Assembly: GCA_035486285.1 (NCBI GenBank)
Contig: DATHNF010000056.1
Location: 1 to 7,178, forward strand
Reading direction: 5' to 3'
DNA: 7,178 nt
From: DATHNF01 sp035486285
GTDB taxonomy: Bacteria; Patescibacteriota; Saccharimonadia; Saccharimonadales; UBA4665
This document shows, piece after piece, positions 4,497-7,178 of this stretch. The notes beneath the pieces are model-generated. The model worked only from the letters and a program-made list of their open reading frames with translations. It was not told the origin of the DNA and ran no database searches. Every line of letters begins with the position of its first letter. Within the stretch, counting starts at the first letter, position 1. The position numbers were made by a program, and so were the translations under genes.

Positions 4497-4508
4497 GGGA
4501 TAAGTGCC
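4483..4508 (-). repeat. IS right inverted repeat (IRR)
   Basis: Read on the minus strand it starts GGCACTTATCCC and ends GCACGTAG, matching the left end at 20 of 26 positions. It contains the transposase -35 box. Confidence 0.88.
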
Positions 4509-4516
4509 ATGTCCAG
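4509..4516. repeat. Target site duplication, right copy
   Basis: ATGTCCAG, identical to 2489-2496. In the host gene it encodes part of the 'SWTW' strand of the CBM-like module. Confidence 0.9.
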
Positions 4517-4818
4517 GAATTAGCGGGGATACCGGAGCCACCGCCGACGTTATAGCAATTGGTACCGTCAATACTGAGCAGGATTGAATTAGCCGATGAC
4601 GACGGAGCCAGCATACGGGTCCAGATCGTATAGGTAGCACTGGCCGGAACTACAACTGTCATGGTATCGGTACCATAGGTTGTGCCCGGAGCGGTGCAGG
4701 AATCTGCTGCCGCCGAGACAACCTTATTGGGTACCGCTATATCGCGTGCTAATAAACCGCCCAACACGAGTACGAATATAATGGCTAATCTGAGAATTGA
4801 ATGTTTCTTTGTTATCAC
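4509..4818 (-). pseudogene. 5' part of the IS-disrupted secreted CBM/Ig/dockerin protein gene
   Basis: The first 103 codons of the split gene. Residues 1-8 (MITKKHSI) are a basic N-region, 9-24 a hydrophobic core, and 'SAAADS' at about 35-40 a likely signal-peptidase site, so the protein was exported. Residues 41-104 are the first half of a CBM-like beta module ('TMTVVVPASATYTIWTRMLAPSS...SILLSIDGTNCYNVGG'), whose second half is at the far side of the IS. The start is GTG at 4818: an in-frame TAG lies two codons upstream and no other ordinary start codon precedes the signal peptide. No clear Shine-Dalgarno sequence is seen. In the present DNA the frame runs on into the IS and stops at 4483, which would give a 111-aa secreted stub ending 'HLSLYST'. 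The part shows no decay, so disruption is probably recent. Confidence 0.85.
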
Positions 4819-4892
4819 GGTCTAGCCTATGTTTGCCCTTATGGCACCGCACGTCTTGCCTATTTGTAGTAAAACGCTTCTGCCTACAAGAA

Positions 4893-4920
4893 AGTATAGC
4901 CTGTCACCCCATCTTGTCAA
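4893..4920 (-). promoter_or_regulatory. Sigma70 promoter of the surface-protein gene
   Basis: On the minus strand a perfect TTGACA (4915-4920) and TATACT (4893-4898) are separated by 16 bases, the strongest promoter of the window by eye. The start would be near 4886, giving a leader of about 68 bases. The leader can begin with a hairpin pairing TTGTAG (minus strand, at 4884-4889) with CTACAA (4864-4869). Confidence 0.65.
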
Positions 4921-5099
4921 TCAGGTCAAACAACAACAGGCAGCCCTGATAGGACCCACTCCCACAAACCCACCTTCACCCTCAACACACCCAATCAATA
5001 ACCCATGCCCGTCAGGGCATTCCTCTGTCCCGCATTCAAGAGAAACTAATTGAAATTATCTAGTCAAGTGATATCTCCTGGCGCAACCCGTTCACATAA
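4921..5099. other. Non-coding stretch between surface-protein promoter and infB 3' hairpin
   Basis: With the flanking promoter and hairpin, this belongs to the 328-bp gap (4819-5146) between infB and the surface-protein gene. The plus strand from about 4945 to 5000 is rich in C and A runs. A 6-bp hairpin ATGCCC/GGGCAT with loop GTCA lies at 5005-5020, without a clear U tract on either strand. A 74-codon plus-strand frame crosses it, but its product is low-complexity Pro/Ser/Thr with no start signals, so I do not call it a gene. Confidence 0.5.
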
Positions 5100-5120
5100 A
5101 TCCTGAAACTAGTTCAGGAT
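5096..5120 (-). terminator. Weak terminator-like hairpin behind infB
   Basis: ATCCTGAA (5100-5107) pairs with TTCAGGAT (5113-5120) around a 5-base loop. On the minus strand it is followed by TTTATG, a poor U tract. It lies 27 bases after the infB stop codon and before the surface-protein promoter, which fits a transcript boundary. Confidence 0.45.
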
Positions 5121-5146
5121 GATGGGGACAAGAATAACGTAAAAGC

Positions 5147-6928
5147 TTACAGCTGACGCTGGACAGCTTCGCGGGTAAACAGCTCGATACGGTCGCCTTC
5201 TTGCAGCTCCAACCGTTTAGTCGTCTTGAGACTCATGCCGCACATCTCTCCCTCAACGACTTCTTTGGCCTCAGCCGGTCCGCGTTTCAGGCCGGTGACT
5301 TCGGCTTCACCAAGCTGCTCATCGCCACGCGTGATCCGCGCTAGCGCTGGAGCGGTTAATTTACCCTTGGTAACCTCGCCACCGCAGATGATTTCGCTCT
5401 TGGTAGTTTTGAAGACTCCCTTAACCACTAAGCGGCCTAGTTCGGTCTCGATTATTTCAGGACTAAGGAGATTAGAAAGTTCAGTTTTGACGTCATCTAT
5501 GAGTTCATAAATAACTTTATAGAGACGGATTCGCACCTTATCACGGCCAGCCTGCTGCTTGCTGCTGGTTGGCAGGCCGACATTGAAGCCATAGACAATA
5601 GCGTTGGAGCTGTGAGCTAAATGCAGGTCGTTCTCGCCGATTGGGCCGACGCCAGCACCGACAATACGGACTGAAACTTCATCGGTATCCATAGCTTTCA
5701 GGCTGTCAATAACGGAGGTCAAAGAGCCTTGCACATCGGCTTTGACGATGATGTTGAGCTCCTGCAGCTTGTTATCGCGGTTAATCAGGCGAATCAGTTC
5801 GCTGCTGCCGATGTCCAGGTGGCCACCACTGGCCTGCCGGCCGGCAGCGCTTTGGGTAGCTTGGGCACGGGCCGCTTTCTCATTGGCAACCGTTACGAAT
5901 TCGTCACCGAATTCCGGTAAGGTCTTGAAGCCAGTAATAACTACTGGCATGGATGGTGTGGCGCGTTTGAGGGGTTTGCCGTCGGTTGTTTCTAAGTTAC
6001 GAACTTTGGCGTAGCTACCACCAGCCACTACAAAGTCGCCGGGCTGCAGCGTGCCAGCCTCGACCAGCGCCTGCGCTACCGGGCCCCTGCCCTGTTCGAC
6101 GTGGGCTTCGATGACCAACCCTTGGCCCGGTACGTCGACGTCAGCCTTAAGCTCTTCGACGTCAGTTACCAACAGGATCATATCGAGCAGCTCCGGTATG
6201 CCGGCTTTGGTTTTGGCCGATACCGCTTGCACGACGGTGTCACCACCCCATTCTTCGATTAATAAATCATTCTCGGAAAGCTGCTGTTTGACCCGGTTGA
6301 GATCGGCGCCTTCTTTGTCAATCTTGTTGACGGCGACAATAATTTTGACGCCAGCCTTGCGGGCGAAACGAATAGCCTCCAGTGTTTGGGGCTTAATACC
6401 GTCATCGGCAGCTACCACGATCACCACGATGTCGGTTAACAGAGCACCATGCTCACGAATGGCAGCAAAGGCTTCGTGACCCGGTGTGTCGAGGAACGTA
6501 ATCGCCCGGCCATTATGCGTAACCTGGTAGGCCGAAATGTGCTGGGTAATGCCGCCGGCTTCGCCTTTGGCGACGTCAGCGCCGCGGATAGCGTCCAGTA
6601 AGCTGGTCTTGCCATGATCGACATGGCCCATGACGGCTACAACCGGCGGACGGATTTCGGCTTTGTCGCTGTTGGTCGGCTTGTCGCGGGTCGGGGCTAT
6701 GATCTCGGTGCTAGCCTGCTTAGCTAACACCACGCCGAGACTGAGCTCTTCAACAATAATCTGGGCTGTATCGAAGTCAATCCGTTCGTTGACGGTCGCC
6801 ATGACGCCGTTTTTCATGAGCTCGCCAATCAGCCGGGAGACCGGAATTGACAACCGCTCAGCCAAGGTGCCGACGGTAATCATATCCTCGATTTCGATGG
6901 TAGTAGTCTGTGCTGTGTCTTCTGCCAT
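5147..6928 (-). CDS. infB: Translation initiation factor IF-2
   Basis: IF-2 is the GTPase that places formylated initiator tRNA on the 30S subunit and promotes 50S joining. Residues about 16-68 form an IF2_N-type domain ('TVGTLAERLSIPVSRLIGELMKNGV'). The GTPase domain shows G1 GHVDHGKT (101-108), G2 GGITQ (125-129), G3 DTPGH (147-151), G4 NKID (201-204) and G5 SAK (237-239). The beta-barrel domain II, the linking domain III (about 375-480, 'NIIVKADVQGSLTSVIDSL') and the C-terminal fMet-tRNA-binding barrel ('KGVFKTTKSEIICGGEVTKGKL', 'CGMSLK') follow in the normal order. At 593 residues it is at the short end for the family, lacking the long charged N-terminal extension of the ~890-aa E. coli protein, as expected in a reduced genome. 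The start at 6928 has a good AAAGGAG ribosome binding site nine bases upstream, in contrast to the leaderless genes. The gene follows the S1-domain gene and the 7001-7121 palindrome. Confidence 0.98.
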   Translation of the reverse strand: MAEDTAQTTTIEIEDMITVGTLAERLSIPVSRLIGELMKNGVMATVNERIDFDTAQIIVEELSLGVVLAKQASTEIIAPTRDKPTNSDKAEIRPPVVAVMGHVDHGKTSLLDAIRGADVAKGEAGGITQHISAYQVTHNGRAITFLDTPGHEAFAAIREHGALLTDIVVIVVAADDGIKPQTLEAIRFARKAGVKIIVAVNKIDKEGADLNRVKQQLSENDLLIEEWGGDTVVQAVSAKTKAGIPELLDMILLVTDVEELKADVDVPGQGLVIEAHVEQGRGPVAQALVEAGTLQPGDFVVAGGSYAKVRNLETTDGKPLKRATPSMPVVITGFKTLPEFGDEFVTVANEKAARAQATQSAAGRQASGGHLDIGSSELIRLINRDNKLQELNIIVKADVQGSLTSVIDSLKAMDTDEVSVRIVGAGVGPIGENDLHLAHSSNAIVYGFNVGLPTSSKQQAGRDKVRIRLYKVIYELIDDVKTELSNLLSPEIIETELGRLVVKGVFKTTKSEIICGGEVTKGKLTAPALARITRGDEQLGEAEVTGLKRGPAEAKEVVEGEMCGMSLKTTKRLELQEGDRIELFTREAVQRQL

Positions 6929-6966
6929 AATTGTCGACTCCTTTCTAGCCTCGCGGCTGTTTAAAA

Positions 6967-7110
6967 TTATTTGCTACATAGTGAAAGACTTTTGAAACTC
7001 GGGCTTTCCAGATGTTGTACAGTGCAAGGCGCTAGTGAGGAGCGGACGGAATCGTACTGGAGCGTACGATGGAGGAGTACCGGAGCTGGCAACGCCGCAA
7101 TGTGCATCAT
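6967..7110 (-). CDS. Doubtful 47-codon ORF inside the palindromic element
   Basis: An ATG-ATG start (7110) opens a 47-residue frame beginning 'MMHIAALPAPVLLHRTLQY' and ending at TAA 6967-6969. A weak AGGG (overlapping the upstream stop codon) lies 8 bases before the ATG. Nearly the whole frame is read through a large imperfect palindrome, so it may be a by-product of that repeat. Its composition (Ser, Leu, His, Cys) gives no domain. It would sit between the S1-domain gene and infB in the same direction. Confidence 0.2.
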   Translation of the reverse strand: MMHIAALPAPVLLHRTLQYDSVRSSLAPCTVQHLESPSFKSLSLCSK

Positions 7111-7121
7111 ATGGTAAGCCC
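7001..7121. repeat. 121-bp imperfect palindrome (MITE-like or large RNA hairpin)
   Basis: The outer arms 7001-7031 and 7093-7121 are inverted repeats matching at 24 of 29 aligned positions with one 2-base gap, each arm beginning GGGCTT-x-CCA-x-ATG. A central perfect 7-bp pair ATCGTAC (7051-7057) and GTACGAT (7064-7070) shares the same axis at about 7061. The two purine-rich stretches between carry repeated GGAG on the plus strand (CTCC on the minus strand). The element ends on the first base of the upstream stop codon. It could be a small non-autonomous mobile repeat, or a processing or regulatory hairpin in the rpsA-infB transcript. Confidence 0.6.
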
Positions 7122-7178
7122 TACTTCTTCGCGCCCTTAGCTTCCTTCAGCGACAGGGCAATCTTTCGGCTCTCGGTG
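7121..7178 (-). CDS. rpsA: S1-domain protein, probably 30S ribosomal protein S1, C-terminal end only
   Basis: Only the last 18 codons are inside the window, ending at TAG (7121-7123). They read 'TESRKIALSLKEAKGAKK'. This matches the last strand of an S1 RNA-binding repeat (the R-K/R-I-x-L-S-L/I-K signature) followed by a basic tail. Ribosomal protein S1 is the most likely owner, as it binds mRNA on the 30S subunit and fits beside infB, but another S1-domain protein cannot be excluded from so few residues. Confidence 0.55.
   Translation of the reverse strand, partial: TESRKIALSLKEAKGAKK

Larger units (their letters stand above)
2497..4508. mobile_element. IS1595-family insertion sequence with cargo (2012 bp)
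   Basis: The element is bounded by an 8-bp direct repeat (2489-2496 and 4509-4516) and by imperfect inverted ends of 26 bp (2497-2522 and 4483-4508), 20 of 26 positions matching and both outer ends reading GGCA. Excising the element and one repeat gives a continuous 1224-bp host ORF (310 + 914 bp). The transposase (3562-4461, minus) fills less than half. The remainder (about 2523-3560) carries a structured leader RNA, a membrane-anchored protein gene, a candidate small RNA, a tRNA-Gly gene, two terminators and a 30-codon ORF. A typical IS1595-family element without cargo is about 0.7-1.1 kb, so this one is a cargo-bearing variant. The cargo protein gene looks more A+T-rich than the flanking host genes, which would fit a separate origin. 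Confidence 0.93.

Noticed and set aside
4483..4818. A complete 111-aa secreted protein
   Set aside because: The last residues (HLSLYST) are translated from the IS right end; the CBM-like module is cut in half.
4829..5053. Plus-strand 74-codon frame in the gap beside infB
   Set aside because: Low-complexity Pro/Ser/Thr/Asn product, no promoter or ribosome binding site in phase, and it runs over the minus-strand promoter of the surface-protein gene.
1..7178. CRISPR array, rRNA genes or replication origin
   Set aside because: No regularly spaced direct repeats, no rRNA-like segments and no clustered DnaA-box-like motifs were seen.

Overview
The window looks like a chromosomal segment of a small-genome Candidate Phyla Radiation bacterium, most likely Saccharibacteria (TM7). 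This is inferred from a short 593-residue IF-2, a DUF5663-like proline-tailed protein, a secreted Ig/dockerin protein with an N-terminal CBM-like 'YTIWTRM' module, and several genes that appear leaderless. The standard genetic code fits: fmt ends at a TGA where its family normally ends, and no in-frame TGA occurs in the 593 codons of infB.

Layout. 1-263 (+) is the 3' end of methionyl-tRNA formyltransferase. It is followed by an unrecognised 194-aa gene (328-912, +) that is probably leaderless, and by a convergent DUF5663-like gene (927-1466, -). From 1575 to 4818 (-) lies one gene for a secreted protein (signal peptide, CBM-like module, two Ig-like domains, dockerin-type C-terminus). It is split by a 2012-bp insertion sequence at 2497-4508. 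Removing the element and one copy of the 8-bp target duplication restores an exact 408-codon reading frame, so the insertion is simple and probably recent. A 328-bp gap (4819-5146) holds the promoter of that gene and a weak terminator-like hairpin behind infB. infB occupies 5147-6928 (-). Upstream of it, a 121-bp imperfect palindrome (7001-7121) separates infB from the last codons of an S1-domain gene, probably rpsA (7121-7178, -).

The most unusual part is the insertion sequence. Its transposase is of the IS1595 family (DDE residues visible, 8-bp target duplication, about 26-bp ends starting GGCA). About half of the element is cargo: an extended -10 promoter; a strongly structured RNA leader ending in an intrinsic terminator, with a possible alternative pairing that would open it; a 180-aa membrane-anchored, Ser/Thr/Pro- and Gln/Ala-rich protein; a second promoter and terminator framing a possible ~70-nt RNA; a complete tRNA-Gly(CCC) gene with encoded CCA; and a 30-codon leaderless ORF that overlaps the end of the transposase in antisense. 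The left end also carries a good outward-facing promoter (TTGACA-18-TACAAT) aimed at the broken surface gene.

All calls come from reading the sequence. Family names rest on recalled motif knowledge, not on a search.
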